From NCBI RefSeq assembly GCF_016862115.1, contig NZ_BOMI01000015.1, positions 1 to 41,083 on the forward strand: DNA of 41,083 bases. The letters run 5' to 3'. Below, one piece after another: positions 24,343 through 32,813 of the stretch. Each line of letters starts with the position of its first letter. Positions within the stretch are counted from its first letter, which is position 1. A program made the translations under genes and the position numbers. The notes under the pieces were generated by a model that was not told the DNA's origin, did no database searches, and saw only the letters and a list, made by a program, of their open reading frames with translations. This DNA comes from Paractinoplanes deccanensis. Its GTDB lineage: Bacteria; Actinomycetota; Actinomycetes; Mycobacteriales; Micromonosporaceae.

Positions 24343-25377
24343 GTGTCGGTGACCATTCGCGACGTCGCGAAGGCGTCCGGCGTGCACATCTCCACGGTGT
24401 CACGCACCTTCTCGGCGCCCCACCTGGTCAACCCGAACACCCGCAGCCGGGTGCTGGCCTGCGCCGAGCAACTCGGCTACCGGCCCAACCGGGCCGCCCG
24501 TGCGCTGATCACCGGCCGGACGTACAACATCGGCCTGATCGTCGCCGACATAGCCAACCCGTTCTTCCCGCCGCTGATCAAGGCGGCCGAGAGCCAGGCC
24601 CGCAAGCACGACCACCACATCTTCGTCGCCGACACCAACGAGGACCCGGCGCTCGAGGAGGAGGTGGTGCGCGCGCTGGCCAAGCAGGTCGACGGCGTGC
24701 TGCTGTGCAGCCCGCGGATGAGCAACGCGCTGATCGAGCAGCTCAGCCGCGAGGTGCCGTTGGTCGTCGTCAACCGGCAGATCACCGGCATCCCGGCCGT
24801 CGCGATGGACGTGGCCGGCGGCGCGAGGCGCGCCGTCGAGCACCTGATCGCGCTCGGCCATCGGCGCATCGCCCTGGTCGCCGGGCCGCGCGGCTCGTGG
24901 ACCAGCCGCGAGATCCGCCGCTCGGCGAGCGCCACGGCCCGCGCCGGGTCCGCCGAGCTCACCATCATCGGACCGAACCCGCCGACGGAGGTCGGCGGTC
25001 TCACGGTCGCCGAGGACGTGCTGCGCGCCGGCGCCACCGCGGTGTTCGCCTACAACGACCTCATGGCGATCGGTCTCATCGAGGGTCTGCTGGCCGCCGG
25101 GGCACGCGTGCCCCAGGACGTCAGCGTCGTCGGGATCGACGACATCATGCTCAGCCGGCTCACCCGCCCGAAGCTGACCACGGTGGCGACTCCCACCGCC
25201 GCCGCCGGTCGGGCAGCCGTCGACATGCTGCTCGCGCATGGCGACGACCGCCGCACCACCGCTCACGTCCATCTGCAGACCGAACTGGTCATCCGCGACT
25301 CGACGGGGCCGGGCCCGGGTCCGCACAGCCCTGCGGACCCGGGCGACGTGATCGCCCCCGGAGGTGTCGCCTCCTAA
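24343..25377 (+). CDS. LacI-family transcriptional regulator (uronate/transporter)
   Basis: Protein of 344 aa. GTG 24343 is chosen because GGAGGGG lies just upstream and the helix-turn-helix follows at once (SVTIRDVAKASGVHISTVSR). The effector domain has IGLIVADIANPFFPPLIKAAE, LIALGHRRIALVAGP and VSVVGIDDIMLSRLTRPKLTTV. The GPRGSWTSREIRRSASA stretch is shorter than usual for the family. It is divergent from the uronate operon and upstream of the CUT1 transporter genes, with TGCAA-N4-TTGCA type sites in both promoters. The predicted ligand is a uronate or oligouronide, from context only. Confidence 0.92.
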   Translation: MSVTIRDVAKASGVHISTVSRTFSAPHLVNPNTRSRVLACAEQLGYRPNRAARALITGRTYNIGLIVADIANPFFPPLIKAAESQARKHDHHIFVADTNEDPALEEEVVRALAKQVDGVLLCSPRMSNALIEQLSREVPLVVVNRQITGIPAVAMDVAGGARRAVEHLIALGHRRIALVAGPRGSWTSREIRRSASATARAGSAELTIIGPNPPTEVGGLTVAEDVLRAGATAVFAYNDLMAIGLIEGLLAAGARVPQDVSVVGIDDIMLSRLTRPKLTTVATPTAAAGRAAVDMLLAHGDDRRTTAHVHLQTELVIRDSTGPGPGPHSPADPGDVIAPGGVAS

Positions 25378-25392
25378 AAAGGAGTCAGCGTC

Positions 25393-26730
25393 ATGGAGCC
25401 CATCACGAGGGGCGTCACGCCCGCTCAACGTACCTCTTCGCGGCACCGGACCCGACGCCGCCTGCTCGCCGCCGCCCTCACCCTTCCGCTGCTCGTCGGC
25501 GCGGCGGCCTGTGGCGGCGACGACGAAGGCGGCTCGTCCGGCGACAAGGTCGAGCTCTCCATCTTCTGGTGGGGCGCCGAGAAGCGCGCCGAGCTCACCG
25601 AGAAGGCGCTCGACCTCTACACGGCCAAGCACCCGAACGTGACGTTCAAGAAGACCTGGCAGGCCAACCAGGGCTACTTCGACAAGCTCGCCACGCTGAC
25701 CGCGGGCGGCAACGCGCCGGACATCTTCCAGATGGACGACAACTACCTCTCCGAGTACGCGGAGCGCAACGTCACCCTCGACCTCAAGCCGTACGCCGAC
25801 GAGGGCAAGCTCGACATCACCAAGATCTCCAAGGGCCTGATCGACTACGGCACCGTCGACGGCAAGCTCGCCGGCCTGTCGATGGGCGAGAACACCCAGG
25901 GGCTCGTGTACGACAAGACCCTGCTCGCCAAGCACAAGCTGCCCGAGCCCAAGACCGGCATGAGCTGGGAGGACTTCATCTCCTGGGCGGCGACCGTCTC
26001 CAAGACCGCCAAGGTGCCGGGCACCCAGGACCCGAGCGCCGTCTACCAGGCCCTCTGGGTCTACCTGCGGCAGAACGGCAAGGACCTCTACAACGGCAAG
26101 ACGCTCGCCTTCGACGAGGCCGACATCACCAAGTGGTTCCAGCTCTGGAAGGGTGCCCGCGAGGCCGGCGCCACGCCCACCCCGGACGTGATCCACGAGG
26201 GCAACGCCACCGACATCAGCAAGCAGCTCGTGGTCACCGGCAAGGCCGGCACCTCGTGGGTCTGGGTCAACCAGATGCCCGAGCTCAAGAAGAACACCGA
26301 GAGCGAGCTGGGCGTCATCGCGTACCCGGGTGACACCAGCGCCCAGTGGGCCCGCGGCTCGATGTACTTCTCGGCGTTCCGCGGCACCGAGCACAAGGAC
26401 ACCGTGATCGACGTGCTCAACTTCCTGGCGAACGACCCCGAGGCCGGCAAGATCCTCGGCACCGACCGGGGCCTGCCGCCCAACCTCGAGGTGCGCAAGA
26501 CGGTCGCCGAGACGGTGACCGACCCCGCCATGAAGCAGACCATCGCGGTGCAGGACGAGCTGAGCAAGTTGTTCGGCCCCACCTCGCCCGGCGTGCCGCC
26601 GTCCGGCCACAGCAAGGTCAAGACCGAGCTGGTCCGCATCGCCGAGGAGGTCCAGTACGGCCGTCAGACGCCCGAGCAGGGCGCCGCGGCCTTCGTCACC
26701 GCCGCCAAGGCGGCCATCGGCCAGAGCTGA
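25393..26730 (+). CDS. Carbohydrate ABC transporter substrate-binding lipoprotein
   Basis: Protein of 445 aa, ATG 25393 after AAAGGAG. Basic N-terminus, hydrophobic stretch and lipobox LVGAAAC give a lipid-anchored Cys40. The mature part is a cluster-B (CUT1) solute-binding protein: VELSIFWWGAEKRAELTEKALDLY, GGNAPDIFQMDDNYLSEYAERN and a C-terminal NFLANDPEAGKILGTDRGLPPN. It captures a sugar outside the cell and hands it to the two permeases downstream. The substrate is probably an oligogalacturonide or uronate oligomer, inferred from UxaC nearby. Confidence 0.93.
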   Translation: MEPITRGVTPAQRTSSRHRTRRRLLAAALTLPLLVGAAACGGDDEGGSSGDKVELSIFWWGAEKRAELTEKALDLYTAKHPNVTFKKTWQANQGYFDKLATLTAGGNAPDIFQMDDNYLSEYAERNVTLDLKPYADEGKLDITKISKGLIDYGTVDGKLAGLSMGENTQGLVYDKTLLAKHKLPEPKTGMSWEDFISWAATVSKTAKVPGTQDPSAVYQALWVYLRQNGKDLYNGKTLAFDEADITKWFQLWKGAREAGATPTPDVIHEGNATDISKQLVVTGKAGTSWVWVNQMPELKKNTESELGVIAYPGDTSAQWARGSMYFSAFRGTEHKDTVIDVLNFLANDPEAGKILGTDRGLPPNLEVRKTVAETVTDPAMKQTIAVQDELSKLFGPTSPGVPPSGHSKVKTELVRIAEEVQYGRQTPEQGAAAFVTAAKAAIGQS

Positions 26731-26749
26731 AGATAGGGCTGTCAACACC

Positions 26750-27730
26750 GTGACCATGGCTCAGATGCCGGTCCGCCCGACCGAGCCGGTGCCCCCGCCC
26801 CCCGCCGCCACGCGGCGGGGCGGCCGGGGGCGCCGGCGCCGGGAGGACGTGGCCGGATACGTTTTCCTCTCCCCGTGGCTGCTCGGGCTGATGGGCATCA
26901 CCGCGATCCCGATGGTGCTCTCGCTCTACCTCAGCTTCACCGACTACAGCCCGCTGATCGACGTCGGCGAGGCCGAGTGGATCGGGCTCGACAACTACCG
27001 CGAGATGTTCACCGCCGACCCGTCGTACTGGCACGCCGTGCGGGTCACCGTCACCTTCGCGCTGGTCGCCGTGCCGCTCAAGCTCGCCGCCGCGCTCGGC
27101 GTGGCCCTGCTGCTCAACCGCGCGTTCAAGGGCATCGCGTTCTTCCGCGGCATGTTCTACCTGCCGTCGCTGCTCGGCGGCAGCGTCGCGGTGGCGATCG
27201 TCTGGCGCAGCATGTTCAACCGCGAGGGCGCCGTCAACTCGTTCCTCGGCTTCTTCGGCATCGAGGGGGCGCCCTGGGTCAACGATCCGCAGTGGGCGCT
27301 CGAGACGCTGATGCTGCTGGCGATCTGGCAGTTCGGCGCGCCGATGGTGATCTTCCTGGCCGGTCTCAAACAGGTGCCCGCCGAGCTGTACGAGGCCGCG
27401 GCGGTCGACGGCGCCGGGGCGTGGCGGCAGTTCACGCACATCACGCTGCCCATGCTGTCGCCGGTCATCTTCTTCAACCTGGTGCTCGAGACGATCCACG
27501 GCTTCCAGGGCTTCACGTCGGCGTTCGTACTCAGCGGCGGCACCGGCGGCCCGGTCGACTCGACGCTGATGTACACGCTGCACCTCTACAACAAGGGCTT
27601 CGTCGAGCTGAACATGGGCTACGCCTCGGCGATGGCCTGGGTCTTCCTGCTCGTGGTCGGCCTGATCACCGTGGTGCTCTTCAACACCGGCAAGTTCTGG
27701 GTCCACTACTCCGACAACGAGGAGCGGTGA
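26750..27730 (+). CDS. CUT1 sugar ABC transporter permease (MalF/UgpA-like)
   Basis: Integral membrane protein of 326 aa with GTG at 26750; ATG at 26756 is possible and no strong ribosome site favours either. A proline- and arginine-rich cytoplasmic N-terminus precedes six hydrophobic segments beginning GYVFLSPWLLGLMGI. The EAA loop that contacts the ATPase is clear: ELYEAAAVDGAGAWRQFTHITLP. It pairs with the next permease; the junction is TGATG with one base shared. Confidence 0.93.
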   Translation: MTMAQMPVRPTEPVPPPPAATRRGGRGRRRREDVAGYVFLSPWLLGLMGITAIPMVLSLYLSFTDYSPLIDVGEAEWIGLDNYREMFTADPSYWHAVRVTVTFALVAVPLKLAAALGVALLLNRAFKGIAFFRGMFYLPSLLGGSVAVAIVWRSMFNREGAVNSFLGFFGIEGAPWVNDPQWALETLMLLAIWQFGAPMVIFLAGLKQVPAELYEAAAVDGAGAWRQFTHITLPMLSPVIFFNLVLETIHGFQGFTSAFVLSGGTGGPVDSTLMYTLHLYNKGFVELNMGYASAMAWVFLLVVGLITVVLFNTGKFWVHYSDNEER

Positions 27731-28623
27731 TGAGCTCTACCGTCCTGCCGGCCCCGGGCAAGACCACCACGGCCAAGGCCGCCCGGCGCGGCTCCGGCCA
27801 GGCCGTCCGGATCACCGCGCTGGTCCTCATCCTCGCGGTCGTGCTCTACCCGCTCGTCTGGATGGTCGGCACGTCGTTCAAGTCGCCCGAGGAGATCGTC
27901 AACAACATCGGGCTGATCCCGCGCGAGTTCACGCCGTCCAACTTCAGCGAAGGCTGGAACAAGTTCGACGTGGCGTTCGGGCGCTTCTTCGTCAACAGCG
28001 CGATGGTGGCCGTGCTGACGGTCCTCGGCAACACGCTGAGCTGCCTGCTCGCCGCGTACGCCTTCGGGCGGCTGAGGTTCCGGCTGCGCGGCGTCTGGTT
28101 CGCCATCATGATCGGCACGCTCCTGCTGCCGGGACACGTGCTGATCATCCCGCAGTACATCCTGTTCCGGACGCTCGGCTGGGTCGGCGGCGACTGGCCG
28201 TACCTGCCGCTGCTGGTGCCGCACTTCCTGGCCACCGAGGCGTTCTTCGTCTTCCTCATGGTCCAGTTCATGCGCGGCATCCCGCGGGAGCTGGACGAGG
28301 CCGCGGTGATCGACGGCGCGTCGGCGTACTCGATCTTCCGGCACGTGATCCTGCCGTTGTCGCGCCCGGCGCTGGTGACCACGGCGATCTTCTCGTTCAT
28401 CTGGACCTGGAACGACTTCTTCCGGCAGCTGGTCTATCTGTCCGAGCTCAAGGACTACACGGCACCGGTGGCGCTGACGCTGTTCATCGACTCGACCAGC
28501 GAGAGCTCGGTCGGCCCGATGTTCGCGATGTCGCTGCTCTCGCTGGTGCCGGTCTTCCTGTTCTTCGTGGCCTTCCAGCGGCTGCTGGTCGAGGGCATCA
28601 ACACGAGCGGGCTCAAGGGATGA
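27730..28623 (+). CDS. CUT1 sugar ABC transporter permease (MalG/UgpE-like)
   Basis: Integral membrane protein of 297 aa, ATG 27730. Six hydrophobic segments, from ITALVLILAVVLYPLVWMVGTSFK, and an EAA loop ELDEAAVIDGASAYSIFRHVILPLSRPAL. It ends VEGINTSGLKG, typical of MalG-type proteins. No ATP-binding subunit gene follows, so the complex presumably uses a shared MsmK/MsiK-type ATPase coded elsewhere. It overlaps the next gene by four bases. Confidence 0.94.
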   Translation: MSSTVLPAPGKTTTAKAARRGSGQAVRITALVLILAVVLYPLVWMVGTSFKSPEEIVNNIGLIPREFTPSNFSEGWNKFDVAFGRFFVNSAMVAVLTVLGNTLSCLLAAYAFGRLRFRLRGVWFAIMIGTLLLPGHVLIIPQYILFRTLGWVGGDWPYLPLLVPHFLATEAFFVFLMVQFMRGIPRELDEAAVIDGASAYSIFRHVILPLSRPALVTTAIFSFIWTWNDFFRQLVYLSELKDYTAPVALTLFIDSTSESSVGPMFAMSLLSLVPVFLFFVAFQRLLVEGINTSGLKG

Positions 28624-29210
28624 AGCACGACTCCTGGCGGGTGGCCGCCGACCTCGCCCTGCTCGGCGTCATCGTGTCGCTGGCCTCGTTGCCCGTGTTC
28701 ACGCTGGGCGCGGCGTTCCTCGTCGCCGGGGCCACGATCCAGCACCACATCTCGTACGGGCGGTGGCTGACCCTCGCGGAGTGCTGGGCGCTGTTCCGGG
28801 CCCGTCTCGCCCGCGGCCTGCTCGCCGGTCCGGTGCTGCTGGCGGTGGCCTGGCTGATCGCGGTCGACGTGGCGGCGCTGTCGCGGGGTGCCGCGCCGGG
28901 CGGCCGCATCGCGATCGTCGCGGTGGCGGCCGTCGCCGCCGGGTTCGCCGGCTTCGCGGCTCTGGTGGCGGCGCTCGGGTCGTTCCGCCTGGCGCGGGCC
29001 GCGGTCGCGGCCCGGCCGGCGGTGCTCGCCCCGATCGGCGGGATCGTGGTGATCGTCGCCGTGCTGGCGATGCTGGTGCATCCGGTGCTGGTGCCCGTGC
29101 TGGTGGGCTACGCGCTGTTCGCCGTTCAGTCCTTCTTGTCGACTCAGTCCTTCTTGTCGACGAAGTCCAGCGCGGCCGCGGCGAACAGCGGGGAGTCGAC
29201 GACGTTGTAG
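28620..29210 (+). CDS. YesL-like (DUF624-type) small membrane protein
   Basis: Protein of 196 aa, ATG 28620 overlapping the permease stop. About four hydrophobic segments begin with DLALLGVIVSLASLPVFTLGAAF, which resembles YesL/DUF624 proteins. Those are frequent partners of CUT1 transporters and of pectin genes in other bacteria. The last 25 residues (FLSTQSFLSTKSS...) are read from the 3' end of the opposite hydrolase gene, including a duplicated 18-bp segment, so the natural C-terminus may once have been earlier. Role unknown. Confidence 0.75.
   Translation: MKHDSWRVAADLALLGVIVSLASLPVFTLGAAFLVAGATIQHHISYGRWLTLAECWALFRARLARGLLAGPVLLAVAWLIAVDVAALSRGAAPGGRIAIVAVAAVAAGFAGFAALVAALGSFRLARAAVAARPAVLAPIGGIVVIVAVLAMLVHPVLVPVLVGYALFAVQSFLSTQSFLSTKSSAAAANSGESTTL
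29126..29161. repeat. 18-bp tandem duplication at the hydrolase stop codon
   Basis: TCAGTCCTTCTTGTCGAC occurs twice in a row (29126-29143 and 29144-29161). The second copy carries the hydrolase stop (29144-29146, minus strand); the first is a spare copy beyond it. On the plus strand it adds two six-residue repeats to the YesL-like protein. Confidence 0.8.
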
Positions 29211-29932
29211 TGGGTCAGGCCCGGCAGGATGGCGAGCGCGTGCCCGCCCTTCGGCCGGCCCTCGCCCATCCAGCCGCCGTCGCGGTGGCCGCCGTCGAGC
29301 AGCCCGAACACCTCGACGAAGTGGCTCGGCGGGCACATGTCGGCGTCCGCGGCGACGATCTGCGTCGGCACGCTGATCTTCTTGACCTCCTCGGTGAAGT
29401 CGAAGTCCTGCGCCATCGCCTCGCCGATCTTGTCGAGCAGGCGCGGGAAGTCCTCGGGCCGCGGCGCCACGCGCTGGTACAGCTCGTACATCGGGGTGTC
29501 CTTCATGAACTCGGCGGCCGCGGCGCCGACCTGGCCCTGCTGCTCCAAAATCTCCGGATAGGTGGCGCTGCGCCGGATCCCGGCCGACCCGGCGACCACG
29601 CGGCCGACCTTGCCCGGGTGGCGGATCGCGAGCTGGAGGGCGACGCCGCCGCCGAGCGAGAAGCCCACCACGTCCGGGTTCTGGAGGCCGAGGTGGTCGA
29701 TGAGCGCCGCGATGTCGTCGGCCATCGTCCGCACGTCCAGGGGCCGGTCGATGTCGGCGGTCCGGCCGTGACCCTGGAGGTCGGGCAGGATCACCCGGTG
29801 GTGGTCGGCGAAGGCCGGCAGGGTCGCCGCGAACATCTCGCCCGAGCCGAGACCGCCGTGCAGCAGGATCAGCGGCGTGCCCTCGCCATGGATCTCGTAG
29901 TAGAGGTGGAGACCGTTGACCTCGGCGTACAT
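29144..29932 (-). CDS. Alpha/beta hydrolase
   Basis: Protein of 262 aa, ATG 29932 with AAGGAG upstream. A classic fold: oxyanion HGGLGSG, nucleophile elbow VGFSLGGGVALQ (Ser), an acid in VAADADM and the catalytic His in PGLTHYNVV. Likely cytoplasmic esterase or hydrolase of a small molecule; the substrate cannot be inferred. It is divergent from the ECF sigma factor gene (99-bp gap), so the two may be co-controlled. Confidence 0.92.
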   Translation of the reverse strand: MYAEVNGLHLYYEIHGEGTPLILLHGGLGSGEMFAATLPAFADHHRVILPDLQGHGRTADIDRPLDVRTMADDIAALIDHLGLQNPDVVGFSLGGGVALQLAIRHPGKVGRVVAGSAGIRRSATYPEILEQQGQVGAAAAEFMKDTPMYELYQRVAPRPEDFPRLLDKIGEAMAQDFDFTEEVKKISVPTQIVAADADMCPPSHFVEVFGLLDGGHRDGGWMGEGRPKGGHALAILPGLTHYNVVDSPLFAAAALDFVDKKD

Positions 29933-30018
29933 GGTGGCGCTCCTTCGTTCGTGGTGTGTGCCGGGTCAGACCGGGCCGCCCGCCGGAACTCATCGCTCAT
30001 CGGCGGGAGAATTTCGGC

Positions 30019-30034
30019 TAAGTTCTTCTGGGTG
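30019..30034 (+). promoter_or_regulatory. Leaderless-type -10 box before the ECF sigma factor
   Basis: TAAGTT (30019-30024) lies seven bases before the GTG at 30032, and no Shine-Dalgarno sequence separates them. This fits a leaderless transcript. Confidence 0.4.
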
Positions 30035-30988
30035 AGCGATGTGGCTACCCCCATCGAGGCTCAGCTCGAGGCGTTCCGGCCCGAGCTGACCGGCTACTGC
30101 TACCGCATGCTCGGCTCCGGCTTCGAGGCCGAGGACGCCGTGCAGGACACTCTGGTGCGCGCCTGGCGCGGCTACGACAACTTCGAGGGCCGCGCGGCGC
30201 TGCGGTCCTGGCTCTACCGGATCGCCACCAACGTCTGCCTGACCATGCTCGGCAGCGCCCAGCGCCGGGTCCGCCCGATGGACCTGGGCCCGGCCGGCTC
30301 CGGGCGCGCGGCCGACGCGGGGGAGCCGCGCCCCGAGGAGATCTGGGTCGGCCCGGTCCCCGACGACAAGGTGGTCGACCCGGCCCACGTCGTGGCCGAG
30401 CGCGAGTCGATCCGGCTGGCCTTCGTGGCCGCGCTGCAACACCTGCCGGCCAAGCAGCGCGCGGTGCTGATCCTGCGCGAGGTGCTCGCCTGGTCGGCGC
30501 AGGAGGTGGCCGACCTGCTCGACACCTCGGTCGCGAGCGTCAACAGCGCGCTCCAGCGGGCCCGGGCCACGATGGCGGCGCAGGAGAGCTTCGACGTCTA
30601 CCAGCCGCTCGACGAGGACCAGAAGTCGTTGCTGGCGCGCTACGTGCGGGCCTTCGAGGCGTACGACCTGACGGCGCTCACGTCGCTGCTGCACGAGGAC
30701 GCGACGCTGAACATGCCGCCGCTGCCGCTGTGGCTGCGGGGCGCCGACGACATCACGGCGTGGATGCGCGGCACGGGCTCGGGGTGCGAGGGCTCGCGCC
30801 TCGTCCCGCTGGTGGCCAACGGCATGCCGGCGTTCGGCCAATACCGGCCGTCGCTGACCGGACCGGGCCACGACCCGTGGGCGATCACCGTCCTGGAGAT
30901 CTCAGACGGCCGCATCGCCCGGATGACCAACTTCCTCGACACGCAGCGGCTGTTCCCGTTCTTCGGGCTCCCGCCCCACCTGGAGTGA
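30032..30988 (+). CDS. ECF RNA polymerase sigma factor with SnoaL-like C-terminal domain
   Basis: Protein of 318 aa, GTG 30032. Region 2: YCYRMLGSGFEAEDAVQDTLVRAW...RSWLYRIATNVCL. Region 4: LPAKQRAVLILREVLAWSAQEVADLLDTSVASVNSALQRAR. A C-terminal domain of about 120 aa (YVRAFEAYDLTALTSLLHEDATLNMPP onward) is NTF2/SnoaL-like. In ECF families with this tail it modulates activity and replaces a classical anti-sigma factor. None is seen next to it, though a STAS protein lies convergent. Target genes unknown; the divergent hydrolase is the first candidate. Confidence 0.92.
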   Translation: MSDVATPIEAQLEAFRPELTGYCYRMLGSGFEAEDAVQDTLVRAWRGYDNFEGRAALRSWLYRIATNVCLTMLGSAQRRVRPMDLGPAGSGRAADAGEPRPEEIWVGPVPDDKVVDPAHVVAERESIRLAFVAALQHLPAKQRAVLILREVLAWSAQEVADLLDTSVASVNSALQRARATMAAQESFDVYQPLDEDQKSLLARYVRAFEAYDLTALTSLLHEDATLNMPPLPLWLRGADDITAWMRGTGSGCEGSRLVPLVANGMPAFGQYRPSLTGPGHDPWAITVLEISDGRIARMTNFLDTQRLFPFFGLPPHLE

Positions 30989-31438
30989 CCCCGCTCCACC
31001 CGCCCGGCGCGGCTTGAGCGACGTCGCTTCTTCGGCCTTGCGGTCCGTCGCTCCGGTGCCTGCCCGTCGTTCGGTCGTTCGGCCCGGCCTTGCGTTGACT
31101 GTCCCTTCTCCGGCCTTCCGGGTCGCCTGGAGCGGCGCCTCTGCGAGGGCTGTCTGATCGGTATCGCCGGCCGCGGGGGTGCTCGGCTCGAGGAAGGTCT
31201 CCAGGCCGACCAGGGTCGCGAGCTCCCGCAGCTCGGGGCGCGCGCCGTGGATCGTCAGGCGGCGGCCGTGGTGCCGGGCGGCGAGGGCGAGCCGGGCCAG
31301 CGCCTCGATCGCGATCATGGTCGGCTGGGTGACGGCGCTCAGGTCGAGGACCACATCGCCCTCCCCGGCACCCACGAGCGCGGACAAAAACGAAATATCC
31401 GCCTTTGTAGGGCCGTTCGGCAGAGCGATGGTCGTCAT
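30902..31438 (-). CDS. STAS-domain protein (anti-anti-sigma-factor-like)
   Basis: Protein of 178 aa, ATG 31438, no clear ribosome site. Residues 1-85 form a STAS domain: DVVLDLSAVTQPTMIAIEALARLALAARHHGRRLTIHG, and ELATLVGLETFLEP at the end of the fold. The serine usually phosphorylated in anti-anti-sigma factors aligns near T/P of SAVTQPT, so phospho-regulation is doubtful. Residues 95-178 are a charged, probably disordered tail. Its last 87 bases overlap the 3' end of the sigma gene, so the tail may be a recent read-through extension. Confidence 0.7.
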   Translation of the reverse strand: MTTIALPNGPTKADISFLSALVGAGEGDVVLDLSAVTQPTMIAIEALARLALAARHHGRRLTIHGARPELRELATLVGLETFLEPSTPAAGDTDQTALAEAPLQATRKAGEGTVNARPGRTTERRAGTGATDRKAEEATSLKPRRAGGAGSLQVGREPEEREQPLRVEEVGHPGDAAV

Positions 31439-31526
31439 ACCAGGTACGACCGGTCATGCGCCCGAAACTCATCGTCAGCGCGTACGGATCCGAAAAGATG
31501 ATCTTTAAACTCGACGGCCGAGCTTT

Positions 31527-31541
31527 TACGCTTGGCTGATG
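31527..31541 (+). promoter_or_regulatory. Leaderless-type -10 box before alditol oxidase
   Basis: TACGCT (31527-31532) then six bases, then ATG 31539. This is the same element and spacing as at 15573, again without a ribosome site. Confidence 0.4.
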
Positions 31542-32780
31542 AGCGAGCGTGTAACCAACTGGGCCGGCAACATCGTCTTCGGCGCGCGGCGGGTGCTGCG
31601 GCCCACGTCCGTCGACGAGGTGGCCGAGATCGTCGCGGCCGGCGGCCCGATCCGGGTCCTCGGCAGCGGCCACTCCTTCAACCGGATGGCCGACACCGAC
31701 GGCACCCTGGTCTCGCTCGCCGGTCTGCCCCGCGTCCTCGAGATCAGCCCCGACCGCCGGTCCGTGCGCGTCGACGGCGGCGTCCGCTACGGCGAGCTCG
31801 CCGCCTTCCTGTACGACAACGGCCTCGCCCTCGGCAACATGGCGTCGCTGCCGCACATCTCCGTGGCCGGCGCGATCATGACCGCCACCCACGGCTCCGG
31901 CGAGCGCAACAAGAACCTGGCCGCCGCGATCTCGTCGGTCGAGCTGATCGACGGCTCCGGCAAGCCGGCCACCTTCCGCCGCGGCGACGCCGACTTCCAG
32001 GGCGCGGTCGTCGGCCTCGGCGCGCTCGGCGTCGTCACCGCGCTCACGCTCGACGTCGTGCCCTCGTTCGAGCTGCGGCAGTACGTCTACGACAACCTGA
32101 CGCGCGCCGAGCTCGGCCGGCACTTCGACGAGGTCATGGGCAACGGCTACAGCGTCAGCCTGTTCACCGACTGGACCAGCGCCGACGTCAACCACGTCTG
32201 GCTCAAGCGGCTCGACCCGATGGAGGGCGCCTGGTTCGGCGCCACGCCGGCCCCCGAGAAGCGCCACCCGGTGCCCGGCATGCCCGCCACGAACAGCACC
32301 GAGCAGGGCGGCGTGCCCGGCCCCTGGTACACCCGGCTGCCGCACTTCAAGCCGGAGTTCACGCCCAGCAACGGCTCGGAGCTCCAGTCCGAGTACCACG
32401 TGGCCCGGGCCGACGGCCTCGCCGCGCTGGACGCGGTCGCCGCGATCCGCGAGCAGGTGGCGCCCGTGCTCCAGGTCTGCGAGGTGCGCACGATCGCCGC
32501 CGACGACCTGTGGCTGAGCCCCAACTACGAGCGCGACAGCGTGGCCCTGCACTTCACCTGGATCGCCGACACCGAAGCGGTCCTGCCCGTGGTGTCCGCG
32601 CTCGAGGCGGCGCTGGCCCCGCTGGATCCCCGCACCCACTGGGGCAAGGTCTTCACCACCGACCCGGCGGTCATCCGCGCTCAGTACCCGCGCTTCGCCG
32701 ACTTCGAGCGCCTGGCGCGGCGCCTCGACCCGAACGGCACCTTCCGCAACTCGTGGGTGGACGCGCTGCTCGGCGCCTGA
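31539..32780 (+). CDS. FAD-dependent alditol (xylitol) oxidase
   Basis: Protein of 413 aa, ATG 31539. Predicted to oxidise sugar alcohols such as xylitol or sorbitol at C1, releasing hydrogen peroxide. Strong match to actinobacterial AldO as I remember it: RVLGSGHSFN with His45 for covalent FAD, NMASLPHISVAGAIMTATHGSG, FTDWTSADVNHVWLKRLD, HPVPGMPATNSTEQGGVPGPW and RTHWGKVFTTDP. There is no signal peptide, so it is cytoplasmic. It is flanked by the convergent LysR gene and the STAS gene and appears monocistronic. Confidence 0.92.
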   Translation: MSERVTNWAGNIVFGARRVLRPTSVDEVAEIVAAGGPIRVLGSGHSFNRMADTDGTLVSLAGLPRVLEISPDRRSVRVDGGVRYGELAAFLYDNGLALGNMASLPHISVAGAIMTATHGSGERNKNLAAAISSVELIDGSGKPATFRRGDADFQGAVVGLGALGVVTALTLDVVPSFELRQYVYDNLTRAELGRHFDEVMGNGYSVSLFTDWTSADVNHVWLKRLDPMEGAWFGATPAPEKRHPVPGMPATNSTEQGGVPGPWYTRLPHFKPEFTPSNGSELQSEYHVARADGLAALDAVAAIREQVAPVLQVCEVRTIAADDLWLSPNYERDSVALHFTWIADTEAVLPVVSALEAALAPLDPRTHWGKVFTTDPAVIRAQYPRFADFERLARRLDPNGTFRNSWVDALLGA

Positions 32781-32813
32781 CCACGCTGCCGGGCCGGCCG
32801 CGCTGCTCGGCGC

